Of a stretch of 64,000 bases of DNA, positions 1-6,990 are shown piece after piece. The DNA lies in the NCBI RefSeq assembly GCF_018139985.1, contig NZ_JAGSOU010000011.1, positions 82,215 through 146,214 of the forward strand, in the 5' to 3' direction. Origin of the DNA: Actibacterium sp. MT2.3-13A. GTDB lineage: Bacteria; Pseudomonadota; Alphaproteobacteria; Rhodobacterales; Rhodobacteraceae. A model generated the notes under the pieces. That model saw only the letters and a program-made list of their open reading frames with translations, had not been told where the DNA came from and made no database searches. Position 1 is the first letter of the stretch. The number at the start of each line of letters is the position of its first letter. The position numbers and the translations under genes were made by a program.

Positions 1-988
1 GCGCGTCCACCAGCCGCCCCGCGCCCTGCCGGAACGGGTCGACCGCGGGCAGGCCCATGCGCGCCTCGGTCTCGGCCAGATAGGCCAGCGCCTCCTCCTC
101 CGACATGTGCTGGGTGTTGACCGAGATCCCCACCACCTGGCAGGCCGGGTTCACCACGCGCGCCAAGGTCAGCGCCACGTCGCGCAGCGCCTCGAGGCTG
201 GGCAGGGAATGGCCCGGCAGCCCGCGCATATGCGCGCGCGTCGGCTCGTGGCTGAGGATCAGCGCATCGGGCTGGCCACCGTGGATCAGCGCCAGGGTCA
301 CGCCCGAATAGGAGGCATGGAAAAGCGATCCCTGCCCCTCGATCACATCCCAGTGGTCGGGGTCGTTGTCGGGCGTCAGCCACTCGATGGAGCCGGCCAT
401 GAAATCCGCCACCACCGCATCCAGCGGCACGCCGCCGCCGGTGATCAGGATGCCGGTCTGGCCGGTGGCGCGGAAACTCGATTTCATGCCCCGTTCGCGC
501 ATCTCGGCGTCCATCGCCAGCGCGGTATACATCTTGCCGACCGAGCAATCGGTGCCCACCGCCAGCACCCGCTTGCCGCTGCGCCTGACGCCGCCCGCGA
601 TGGGATAGTCCACCTCGGGCACCCGAACGTCGTGCAATTCGCGCCCGCAGGCCGCGGCCACGGCCACCAGGTCGGGCTCATCGCGCAGCAGGTTGTGCAG
701 GCCGGAGGCCAGGTCGAAGCCCTCCTCCAGCGCCGCCACCAGCACCTTTTTCCACGCTTTCGAGATCACCCCGCCGCGGTTGGCCACGCCCACCACCAGG
801 GTCTGCGCCCCGGCCGCGCGGGCCTCGGCCAGCGTCATGTCGGGCAGGCCGAGATCGGCCTTGCAGCCGTCCATGCGGAACTGGCCCACGGCATTCTCGG
901 GGCGCCAGTCCTTGATGCCCTGGGCGACCTTGGCGGCCAGCGCATCGGGCGCGTCGCCCAGGAAAAGCAGGTAGGGGGTCTTGATCAT
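1..988 (-). CDS. dgcN: N-acetyltransferase DgcN (DUF1611 family), partial at window edge
   Basis: The first 329 residues are visible; the gene runs off the left edge. DUF1611 proteins include DgcN, which acetylates D-glutamate before DgcA dehydrogenates the product. The start MIKTPYLLFLGDA is preceded by a GAGGG ribosome site about 8 bases upstream. A P-loop-like motif GTDCSVGKM lies near residue 140, followed by SFRATGQTGILITGGGVPLD, and EGQGSLFHASYSGVTLAL near residue 220, all typical of the family. A dgcA gene would be expected just downstream, left of the window. It is divergent from the malyl-CoA lyase gene. The family call is firm; the exact substrate is inferred from the family. Confidence 0.8.
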   Translation of the reverse strand, partial: MIKTPYLLFLGDAPDALAAKVAQGIKDWRPENAVGQFRMDGCKADLGLPDMTLAEARAAGAQTLVVGVANRGGVISKAWKKVLVAALEEGFDLASGLHNLLRDEPDLVAVAAACGRELHDVRVPEVDYPIAGGVRRSGKRVLAVGTDCSVGKMYTALAMDAEMRERGMKSSFRATGQTGILITGGGVPLDAVVADFMAGSIEWLTPDNDPDHWDVIEGQGSLFHASYSGVTLALIHGGQPDALILSHEPTRAHMRGLPGHSLPSLEALRDVALTLARVVNPACQVVGISVNTQHMSEEEALAYLAETEARMGLPAVDPFRQGAGRLVDA

Positions 989-1074
989 GGCAGCGGCCCT
1001 CGATTGCGTTGCGTTTGCACCAGCTTAACGGAGAGGCCCGGAATGTCTTTTTGAAGTCTGGCGCGAAGGATACC

Positions 1075-1090
1075 AGAATTCGAATATTCT
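1075..1090. promoter_or_regulatory. Palindromic operator candidate upstream of dgcN
   Basis: The sequence AGAATTCGAATATTCT has 5-base inverted arms AGAAT/ATTCT around TTCGAA-like centre. Read on the minus strand it falls between a weak -35 (GTCGAA) and a -10 (TATCCT) that would serve dgcN. That position suits a repressor. No regulator gene is visible nearby. Confidence 0.35.
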
Positions 1091-1193
1091 TCGACGTATC
1101 TCCTGGTTGATAGATTATTCTTGCGTGCGCTGGCCAGAGTGTCGCGGAATTCTCCGCACCGGCCTCGCCCATTCTGCGCCTGCAAAACACAGC

Positions 1194-1222
1194 TTGAAGC
1201 GAGGCGCGCAATATTCTACCAA
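1194..1222 (+). promoter_or_regulatory. Candidate promoter for malyl-CoA lyase
   Basis: TTGAAG and TACCAA are separated by 17 bases and lie 44 bases before the start codon. The match to the housekeeping consensus is moderate, so this is only a candidate. Confidence 0.3.
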
Positions 1223-1265
1223 ACGCGCAATCCAAGGCGAAACATCATTACCGGAAAGGCCGCTC

Positions 1266-2225
1266 ATGAGCTTCCGCATCCAGCCCCAGCCCCCTGCCCG
1301 CCCGAACCGCTGCCAGCTGTTCGGCCCCGGCTCGAACACCAAGCTGTTTCCGAAGATGGCCGCCAGCGCCGCCGACGTCATCAACCTCGACCTTGAGGAT
1401 TCGGTTGCGCCTTCGGACAAGGACATGGCCCGCGCCAATGTGATCGAGGCGCTGAACAGCATCGACTGGGGCAACAAGACCATGTCGGTGCGGATCAACG
1501 GGCTGGACACGCCCTACTGGTACCGCGACGTGGTCGACCTGCTGGAACAGGCCAGCGAGCGGTTGGACCAGATCATGATCCCCAAGGTGGGCTGCGCGGC
1601 GGATGTCTATGCCGTGGACGCCCTTGTCACCGCGATCGAGGCCGCCAAGGGCCGGCAGAAGAAGATCGGCTTCGAGGTGATCATCGAATCGGCCGCCGGC
1701 ATCGCCCATGTCGAGGAGATCGCCGCCGCCAGCCCGCGCCTGCAGGCCATGTCCCTGGGGGCGGCCGATTTCGCGGCCTCGATGGGGATGCAGACCACCG
1801 GCATCGGCGGCACGCAGGAGAATTACTACATGCTGCACGAGGGCCGGAAACACTGGTCCGACCCGTGGCACTGGGCGCAGGCCGCGATCGTGGCCGCCTG
1901 CCGCACCCATGGCGTGCTGCCGGTGGACGGGCCCTTCGGCGATTTCAGCGACGACGAGGGCTTCATCGCGCAGGCCCGCCGCTCGGCCACGCTGGGCATG
2001 GTCGGCAAATGGGCCATCCACCCCCGGCAGATCGCGCTCGCGAACCAGGTCTTCACCCCCTCGGACGAGGCCGTGTCCGAGGCGCGCGAGATCCTGGCCG
2101 CGATGGAAGCCGCCAAGGCCAAGGGCGAGGGCGCGACCGTCTACAAGGGCCGGCTGGTCGACATCGCCTCGATCAAGCAGGCCGAGGTGATCGTGCGCCA
2201 GGCCGAGATGATCGCCGCGGGCTGA
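1266..2225 (+). CDS. mcl1: L-malyl-CoA / beta-methylmalyl-CoA lyase
   Basis: 319 residues, the usual length for Mcl1 of Rhodobacter. It belongs to the HpcH/HpaI/CitE aldolase family, which cleaves malyl-CoA to acetyl-CoA and glyoxylate and beta-methylmalyl-CoA to propionyl-CoA and glyoxylate. It serves the ethylmalonyl-CoA pathway for C2 assimilation. Motifs seen are SNTKLFPKMAASAADVINLD with the metal-binding DLEDSV (near residue 45), IPKVG, the glutamate in VIIESAAGI, LGAADFAASMGM, and KWAIHPRQI. The start was chosen at MSFRIQPQ because similarity begins there; an upstream in-frame extension lacks family sequence. Strong call. Confidence 0.92.
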   Translation: MSFRIQPQPPARPNRCQLFGPGSNTKLFPKMAASAADVINLDLEDSVAPSDKDMARANVIEALNSIDWGNKTMSVRINGLDTPYWYRDVVDLLEQASERLDQIMIPKVGCAADVYAVDALVTAIEAAKGRQKKIGFEVIIESAAGIAHVEEIAAASPRLQAMSLGAADFAASMGMQTTGIGGTQENYYMLHEGRKHWSDPWHWAQAAIVAACRTHGVLPVDGPFGDFSDDEGFIAQARRSATLGMVGKWAIHPRQIALANQVFTPSDEAVSEAREILAAMEAAKAKGEGATVYKGRLVDIASIKQAEVIVRQAEMIAAG

Positions 2226-2286
2226 AGCCGGGAAAAGGGCGCATGCGATGCGCATGACGTCCATATGCCTCTGATGCACGGGAACG

Positions 2287-2302
2287 GGGCCCGCGCGGGC
2301 CC
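2287..2302 (+). terminator. GC-rich palindrome downstream of malyl-CoA lyase
   Basis: GGGCCCGCGCGGGCCC is a perfect 16-base palindrome 62 bases after the mcl1 stop, followed by GGTTTCTG. The T-run is short, so it may be a weak intrinsic terminator or an mRNA-end hairpin. A smaller inverted repeat GCGCAT/ATGCGC sits at 2239-2253. Confidence 0.4.
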
Positions 2303-2411
2303 GGTTTCTGCGCGGCGCGCAAAACGAACGGCATGGGCGAATTCGCCACGCGGCGCGGCGGCACGCAGGACGGGGGCGCCATGACCCTTTGGCCGGCCCT
2401 CGCACTCGACA

Positions 2412-2440
2412 TTGCAAATCCGCCCCTGCGAGGTCATATA
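2412..2440 (+). promoter_or_regulatory. Candidate accA promoter
   Basis: TTGCAA and CATATA are 17 bases apart, in a locally AT-richer stretch 28 bases ahead of the accA start codon. This is one of the better housekeeping-type matches in the window. Confidence 0.45.
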
Positions 2441-2467
2441 GCCTGCGACCACAGATGGAGCGCCGCG

Positions 2468-3427
2468 ATGAACTATCTCGAGTTCGAAAAACCCCTGGCC
2501 GAGATCGAGGGCAAGGCCGAGGAACTGCGCGCCCTGGCGCGCGCGAATGAAGAGATGGATGTCGAACAGGAAGCGGCGGCGTTGGACAAGAAGGCCGCCG
2601 ACCTGCTGCGCGACCTCTACAAGAACCTCTCGCCCTGGCGCAAATGCCAGGTCGCACGCCACCCCGACCGGCCGCATTGCCGCGACTACATCGAGGCGCT
2701 GTTCACCGAATACACGCCACTCGCCGGCGACCGGAACTTCGCCGACGACCACGCGGTGATGGGCGGGCTCGCCCGGCTGGGGGACCGTCCGATCATGGTG
2801 ATCGGCCACGAGAAAGGGCACGACACCAAGACCCGGATCGAGCGTAATTTCGGCATGGCCCGCCCCGAAGGCTACCGCAAGGCGATCCGGCTGATGGAAC
2901 TGGCCGACAAGTTCAAGCTGCCCGTCATCACCCTGGTGGATACTCCCGGCGCCTATCCCGGCAAGGGGGCCGAGGAGCGCGGGCAATCCGAGGCGATCGC
3001 GCGCTCGACCCAGAAATGCCTTGAGATCGGCGTGCCGCTGATCTCGGTCATCATCGGCGAGGGCGGCTCGGGGGGCGCGGTGGCCTTCGCCACGGCGAAC
3101 CGTGTGGCGATGCTGGAGCATTCGGTCTATTCGGTGATCTCGCCGGAGGGCTGCGCCTCGATCCTGTGGAAGGATGCCGAGAAGATGCGCGAGGCCGCCG
3201 AGGCGCTGCGCCTGACCGCGCAGGACCTAAAGAAGCTGGGCGTGATCGACCAGATCATCGACGAGCCGCTGGGCGGCGCGCAGCGCGGCCGCAAGGCGGC
3301 GATCGCCAGCGTCGGCAAGGCGCTGGAGGCGATGCTGGCCGAGTTCGACGGCAAGGATCGCAAGGCGCTGATCAAGGACCGGCGCGAGAAATTCCTGAAG
3401 ATGGGCGCCAAGGGGCTGGCGGCCTGA
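2468..3427 (+). CDS. accA: Acetyl-CoA carboxylase carboxyltransferase subunit alpha
   Basis: 319 residues, the normal AccA length. AccA and AccD transfer the carboxyl group from biotin to acetyl-CoA to make malonyl-CoA for fatty acid synthesis. The N-terminal helical region [20 protein letters not shown] and the crotonase-fold motifs [32 protein letters not shown] and [15 protein letters not shown] are all present. The start follows GGAG at a short spacing. It stands alone, with its own candidate promoter; the accB, accC and accD genes are not in the window. Confidence 0.96.
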   Translation: MNYLEFEKPLAEIEGKAEELRALARANEEMDVEQEAAALDKKAADLLRDLYKNLSPWRKCQVARHPDRPHCRDYIEALFTEYTPLAGDRNFADDHAVMGGLARLGDRPIMVIGHEKGHDTKTRIERNFGMARPEGYRKAIRLMELADKFKLPVITLVDTPGAYPGKGAEERGQSEAIARSTQKCLEIGVPLISVIIGEGGSGGAVAFATANRVAMLEHSVYSVISPEGCASILWKDAEKMREAAEALRLTAQDLKKLGVIDQIIDEPLGGAQRGRKAAIASVGKALEAMLAEFDGKDRKALIKDRREKFLKMGAKGLAA

Positions 3428-3467
3428 GCGGCCCGCACCTGACACGAATTTTCCGCGGAAATTCAAG

Positions 3468-3488
3468 CGATCTTGCGCAGAAAGATCG
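3468..3488 (+). terminator. Hairpin downstream of accA
   Basis: CGATCTT and AAGATCG pair around a 7-base loop, followed by GCTTTCC. A second imperfect palindrome centred on CCGCGG lies at 3446-3464. Together they probably end accA transcription, though neither has a long T-run. Confidence 0.4.
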
Positions 3489-3721
3489 GCTTTCCACATG
3501 GTCTCTTCGGCGCGCCCGGCCCATTCGCGGTCGTCGCCGCGCCCGTCGATCTCGCCCGGCGCCGGTTGGCCGGCGTTGTCGTCGCGCCAGTCGGGCAGCA
3601 GCAGGGTCTGAGGGTCTCCTGAACTACCGCACGGTCATCGCCGCGCCGCCTTGTGCAGCGCAGGTTGGCCGGGGCGCCCGTGGAGCACCTCCGGCGTGAC
3701 GGCATCCTCGATGAATTCCTG
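3489..3721. other. Non-coding gap between convergent accA and plsC, possible gene remnant
   Basis: No intact gene is recognised. On the minus strand a short frame reads TLLLPDWRDDNAGQPAPGE and continues as DGRGDDREWAGRAEETMW, with protein-like composition but no start and an upstream stop. It could be the decayed end of a lost gene. Confidence 0.25.
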
Positions 3722-4456
3722 TCAGCCGATTTGCCGGAAACCGGCCTCGTCCATCAGCCGATCCGAGGCGGTCTCGATCTCGTCCTCAAGCCGCGCCATG
3801 AAGGCGCCGGTATCCATCCCCGCGGGGATGCGCGGCAGGAATTCCACCACCGCCAGCCCCGGCTTGCGGTAGATGCCGGTGCGCGGCCAGAACACGCCCA
3901 CATTGGTGGCCGCCGGCACGCAATCCCGTCCCATCTCGGCATAGAGAACACCGGCGCCGATCTTGTAGGGCTTGTCCACGCCCGGGGCGACGCGGGTGCC
4001 TTGGGGATAGATGATCAGCTGTCCGGGCTTCTGCTTGCCATCCTTCACGCCGCGCATCATCTGGCGGATCGCCTCGGCCCGGCGGCCGCGGTTGACCGGA
4101 ATGCAGCCGATGCGCAGGGCATACCAGCCCAGGAACGGCGCCCATTTGAGCGAACTCTTCATGATGAACTTGGGCCGGGGCGTGACGCTGACGATCAGGA
4201 TGATGTCGAAGAAGCTCTGGTGCTTGGAGGCGATCAGCACCTCGCCAGAGGGCACCTCGCCCCGGATCTCCGAACGCAGCCCCACCATCCAGCGTGCCGT
4301 CCAGCGCACCCAGCGGCAATAGGCATGCGCCGCGTGGAAGGCCCATTTCCGCGAGACCAGCGCGAAGGGCGTGAAGGCGACGGCGTAGACCGCCATCATC
4401 AGATACATCTGCCCCACGAACAAAAGCGAGCGCAGCCATTGCACGGCGTATTTCAT
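3722..4456 (-). CDS. plsC: 1-acyl-sn-glycerol-3-phosphate acyltransferase
   Basis: 244 residues. PlsC-type enzymes acylate lysophosphatidic acid to phosphatidic acid at the inner membrane. The N-terminus has a membrane segment (LLFVGQMYLMMAVYAVAF). The catalytic HX4D box is KHQSFFD near residue 78, followed by IPVNRG and the substrate-binding YPQGTR. The ATG start overlaps the ftsX stop as TGATG, so it is translated with ftsEX as the last gene of that operon. Distinguishing it from an ornithine-lipid acyltransferase (OlsA) is not certain from sequence alone. Confidence 0.85.
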   Translation of the reverse strand: MKYAVQWLRSLLFVGQMYLMMAVYAVAFTPFALVSRKWAFHAAHAYCRWVRWTARWMVGLRSEIRGEVPSGEVLIASKHQSFFDIILIVSVTPRPKFIMKSSLKWAPFLGWYALRIGCIPVNRGRRAEAIRQMMRGVKDGKQKPGQLIIYPQGTRVAPGVDKPYKIGAGVLYAEMGRDCVPAATNVGVFWPRTGIYRKPGLAVVEFLPRIPAGMDTGAFMARLEDEIETASDRLMDEAGFRQIG

Positions 4457-5358
4457 CAGGTGATCTCCCTTAGCACGCGAAGCGCGGCGGCGCGGGTGGC
4501 CCAGAAGGCGACGAAAGCGGCCGCCGGCGGGATCAGCAGCGGCAGCGCCCAGTCCGCCCCGGCAAAGCCGAGCCCGGTGAGGAAGCCACCCGCCGCGTCG
4601 GCCTCGGGCAGGAAGGCGATGGCCACCATGCCCAGCGCCGTGCCCGCCCCCGCGCCCTGCAGCGCCCGGCCGGCGAAGCGGCGCACGAAGGCGCGCGCGA
4701 TATAGACGTCCCGCGCGCCGACCAGCCGCAACACGGCGATCACGCGGGCATTGGCGGCCAGCGCCGCCTTGGCCGAAAGTGTGATCATCGCCGCCGTGGC
4801 CAGCGCGATCAGCCCCAGCGAGATCATGCCCAGCGCGCGCAGCCGGCCCGCGGCCCGCACCAGCGGGCGGCGCCAGCGCGTGTGATCGTCGAACACCGCG
4901 CCCGGCGCCTCGCCCGCCAGCCGCAGGCGCAGCCCGGCGGCGTCGTAGCCCGCGCCGTCCTCCGTGACCTCGATCAGCTGCGGCACGGGCAGCTGCGCGA
5001 CCGGCAGGTCGGGGCCGAACCATGGCTCGAGCAGCGCGCGCTGTTCGGCCTCGGGCAGGACGCGGGCGGTGGCGATGCCGGGGGTGGTGCGCAGGATCTC
5101 CATCACAGCGGCGACCTGCGCCTGCATCTGCCCCTCGGGGGCCGAGATGCGCACGGTGGCGGTGCGCGCCAGCGCCTCGGACCAGCGGTCGGCCAGCCGG
5201 CCCGTGGCCAGCGACAGCGCCAGCGCGAAAACCGCGAGGAACGCCATCGCGGCGGCGGTGAACACGGTCAGCCAGACGGTGAAGCCGGTCGGCGGCACCA
5301 CCCGGTCGGCCTGCCGGTCGCCGGCCAGCAGCACGCGCAGGCGCTGCGCCGCGCTCAC
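4456..5358 (-). CDS. ftsX: Cell division protein FtsX
   Basis: 300 residues, membrane partner of FtsE. FtsEX is an ABC-type complex that controls peptidoglycan hydrolases at the septum. An N-terminal membrane helix (VWLTVFTAAAMAFLAVFALAL) is followed by an extracytoplasmic domain to about residue 165, then three helices, including GMISLGLIALATAAMITLSAKAA and the motif VLRLVGARDVYIARAF of the FtsX/MacB permease family. The GTG start overlaps the ftsE stop by four bases (GTGA). The extracytoplasmic domain is divergent, as is usual in alphaproteobacteria. Confidence 0.85.
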   Translation of the reverse strand: MSAAQRLRVLLAGDRQADRVVPPTGFTVWLTVFTAAAMAFLAVFALALSLATGRLADRWSEALARTATVRISAPEGQMQAQVAAVMEILRTTPGIATARVLPEAEQRALLEPWFGPDLPVAQLPVPQLIEVTEDGAGYDAAGLRLRLAGEAPGAVFDDHTRWRRPLVRAAGRLRALGMISLGLIALATAAMITLSAKAALAANARVIAVLRLVGARDVYIARAFVRRFAGRALQGAGAGTALGMVAIAFLPEADAAGGFLTGLGFAGADWALPLLIPPAAAFVAFWATRAAALRVLREIT

Positions 5359-6032
5359 AGCTCGGCCCCCGCGAGATGCAGGCGGCGGTCCTTGATCCGC
5401 AGCACGCGGGCCGCGACCTGCGCCTTGGCGGCGCGGATCAGTGCAAGGTCGTGTGTGGCGATCAGCACCGCCTTGCCCATCTTGTTGAGCTCCACCAGCA
5501 GCGTCAGCAGGCGCTGCGACATCTCCCAGTCGACATTGCCGGTGGGCTCGTCGGCGAGGATCACGTCGGGGGCCATGATGACGGCGCGGGCCAGCGCGGC
5601 GCGCTGACGCTCGCCGCCCGACAGCTCGGGCGGCAGGGCGTTGGCGCGGGCGGTCAGCCCAACCCAGGCCAGCAGCTCGCGCAGGTTGCCCTCCTCGGAC
5701 AGCCCGGCGCGGCCGGAGACGGTCAGCGGCAGGGCGACGTTCTCGTCCAGCGGCAGATGGTCGAGGAAGGCACAATCCTGGTGCACCACCCCGATGCGCT
5801 GCCGGGTGCGGGCGATGTCGTCGCGGCTCATGCCGCGCAGGTCGCGACCGAACAGGCCGACCCGGCCGGAGGTGGGCAGCAACTCGCCGTAGCAGAGCTT
5901 CAGCAACGTGGTCTTGCCCGCCCCCGATGGCCCGGTCAGGAAATGGAAGGACCCCGGCACCAGCTTGAGCGAGACGTCCGACAGCAGCTCCCCCCCGCCA
6001 TAGCTGTGGGCGACGTTTTCCAGCTCGATCAC
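5355..6032 (-). CDS. ftsE: Cell division ATP-binding protein FtsE
   Basis: 225 residues, an ABC ATPase. Walker A is GPSGAGKT near residue 34, the signature is LSGGERQ near residue 136, Walker B is VILADEPTGNVD, and the switch histidine is in IATHD. The length and the pairing with ftsX identify it as FtsE rather than a general transporter ATPase. It is the first gene of the ftsE-ftsX-plsC operon and diverges from the zinc-ribbon gene. Confidence 0.92.
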   Translation of the reverse strand: MIELENVAHSYGGGELLSDVSLKLVPGSFHFLTGPSGAGKTTLLKLCYGELLPTSGRVGLFGRDLRGMSRDDIARTRQRIGVVHQDCAFLDHLPLDENVALPLTVSGRAGLSEEGNLRELLAWVGLTARANALPPELSGGERQRAALARAVIMAPDVILADEPTGNVDWEMSQRLLTLLVELNKMGKAVLIATHDLALIRAAKAQVAARVLRIKDRRLHLAGAEL

Positions 6033-6106
6033 ATGCGCCTCCGATCCCGTTCGCAGCCGTTTTGCCCGTTCCGGGGCGCGGTTTCAATCGCGCGCGCGCA
6101 AATCCT

Positions 6107-6134
6107 TTGAATCCCCCGCCTTTCTGATACAACA
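6107..6134 (+). promoter_or_regulatory. Candidate promoter for zinc-ribbon gene
   Basis: TTGAAT and TACAAC lie 16 bases apart in the 160-base gap between ftsE and the zinc-ribbon gene, about 60 bases before the start codon. Moderate match only. Confidence 0.3.
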
Positions 6135-6192
6135 TGAGCCAAACAGAGACAGAGCCGAAGGCCCAAGGCTGGTCACGGACGAAAGGGACGAG

Positions 6193-6990
6193 ATGCGGCT
6201 GGTTTGCCCGAATTGCGACGCGCAGTATGAGGTGGATGACGCACTGATCCCGGCCGGCGGGCGGGATGTGCAATGTTCGAATTGCGGCCATACCTGGTTC
6301 CAGCGCGCCGCCGGAGAGCCTGAGCCCGAAGCCGAAGAGATGGCCTGGGCGGAGGGGATCGCCGAAGAGCCGGATTACGAGGAAGAGGCCGAGGCCGCGC
6401 CGGAGCCTGAGGCCGAACCCGCGCCCGAAGAGGCGCCGGGCCCGCGCCGGCAGGTGCTGGACGAATCGCTGGCCGAGATCCTGCGCGAGGAGGCCGAGCG
6501 CGAGCGTCGCGCCCGCGAGACCGAGGCGCAGGCCGGCACCTGGGAAGAGCAGCCCGATCTCGGCCTCGACGAGACCACGCCCGCCCCGGGCCGCCAGCGC
6601 CCCGAGCCGCAGGAGCACGTCGCGCGGCTGCGCGGCATCGAGCCGGAGCGCGCCGAGGCCGGGCCGCGCCGCGACCTGCTGCCGGATATCGAGGAAATCA
6701 ACTACACGCTGCGCTCGACCTCCGAGCGCAAGCGCGCCGGCGCCCCCGAAGGCGCCGAGGCGGAGGAGACCGCGCCGGACCGCGGTGGCTTCGGCCGGGG
6801 CTTCAGCCTGGTGGTCGTGCTGGCGGCGATGGCGCTGGCGGCCTACGTGCTGGCGCCGCAGATCGCCGAACAGGTGCCGCAGCTGAAACCGGTGCTGAAC
6901 GGCTATACCGAGGCGGTGGACCGGATGCGGATCGGGCTGGAGGTGGTGACGAACCTGCTGATCGAGAAGATCGCCGCGCTTACCGGCTGA
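6193..6990 (+). CDS. Zinc-ribbon (MJ0042-type) single-pass membrane protein
   Basis: 265 residues. The first 37 residues form an MJ0042-type zinc ribbon: CPNC, then CSNCGHTWF. Residues 40 to about 190 are very rich in Glu, Pro and Ala and look disordered. A single membrane helix (SLVVVLAAMALAAYVLAP) lies near residue 205, with a short outer tail. Such proteins are common in Rhodobacteraceae but have no settled role. The stop abuts the stop of the opposing TIGR02302 gene with no spacer. Confidence 0.75.
   Translation: MRLVCPNCDAQYEVDDALIPAGGRDVQCSNCGHTWFQRAAGEPEPEAEEMAWAEGIAEEPDYEEEAEAAPEPEAEPAPEEAPGPRRQVLDESLAEILREEAERERRARETEAQAGTWEEQPDLGLDETTPAPGRQRPEPQEHVARLRGIEPERAEAGPRRDLLPDIEEINYTLRSTSERKRAGAPEGAEAEETAPDRGGFGRGFSLVVVLAAMALAAYVLAPQIAEQVPQLKPVLNGYTEAVDRMRIGLEVVTNLLIEKIAALTG

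Noticed and set aside
1248..2657. A minus-strand open frame of 469 codons opposite malyl-CoA lyase
   Set aside because: The malyl-CoA lyase on the plus strand is clear by motif, and the minus product is Arg/Gly-rich without domains.
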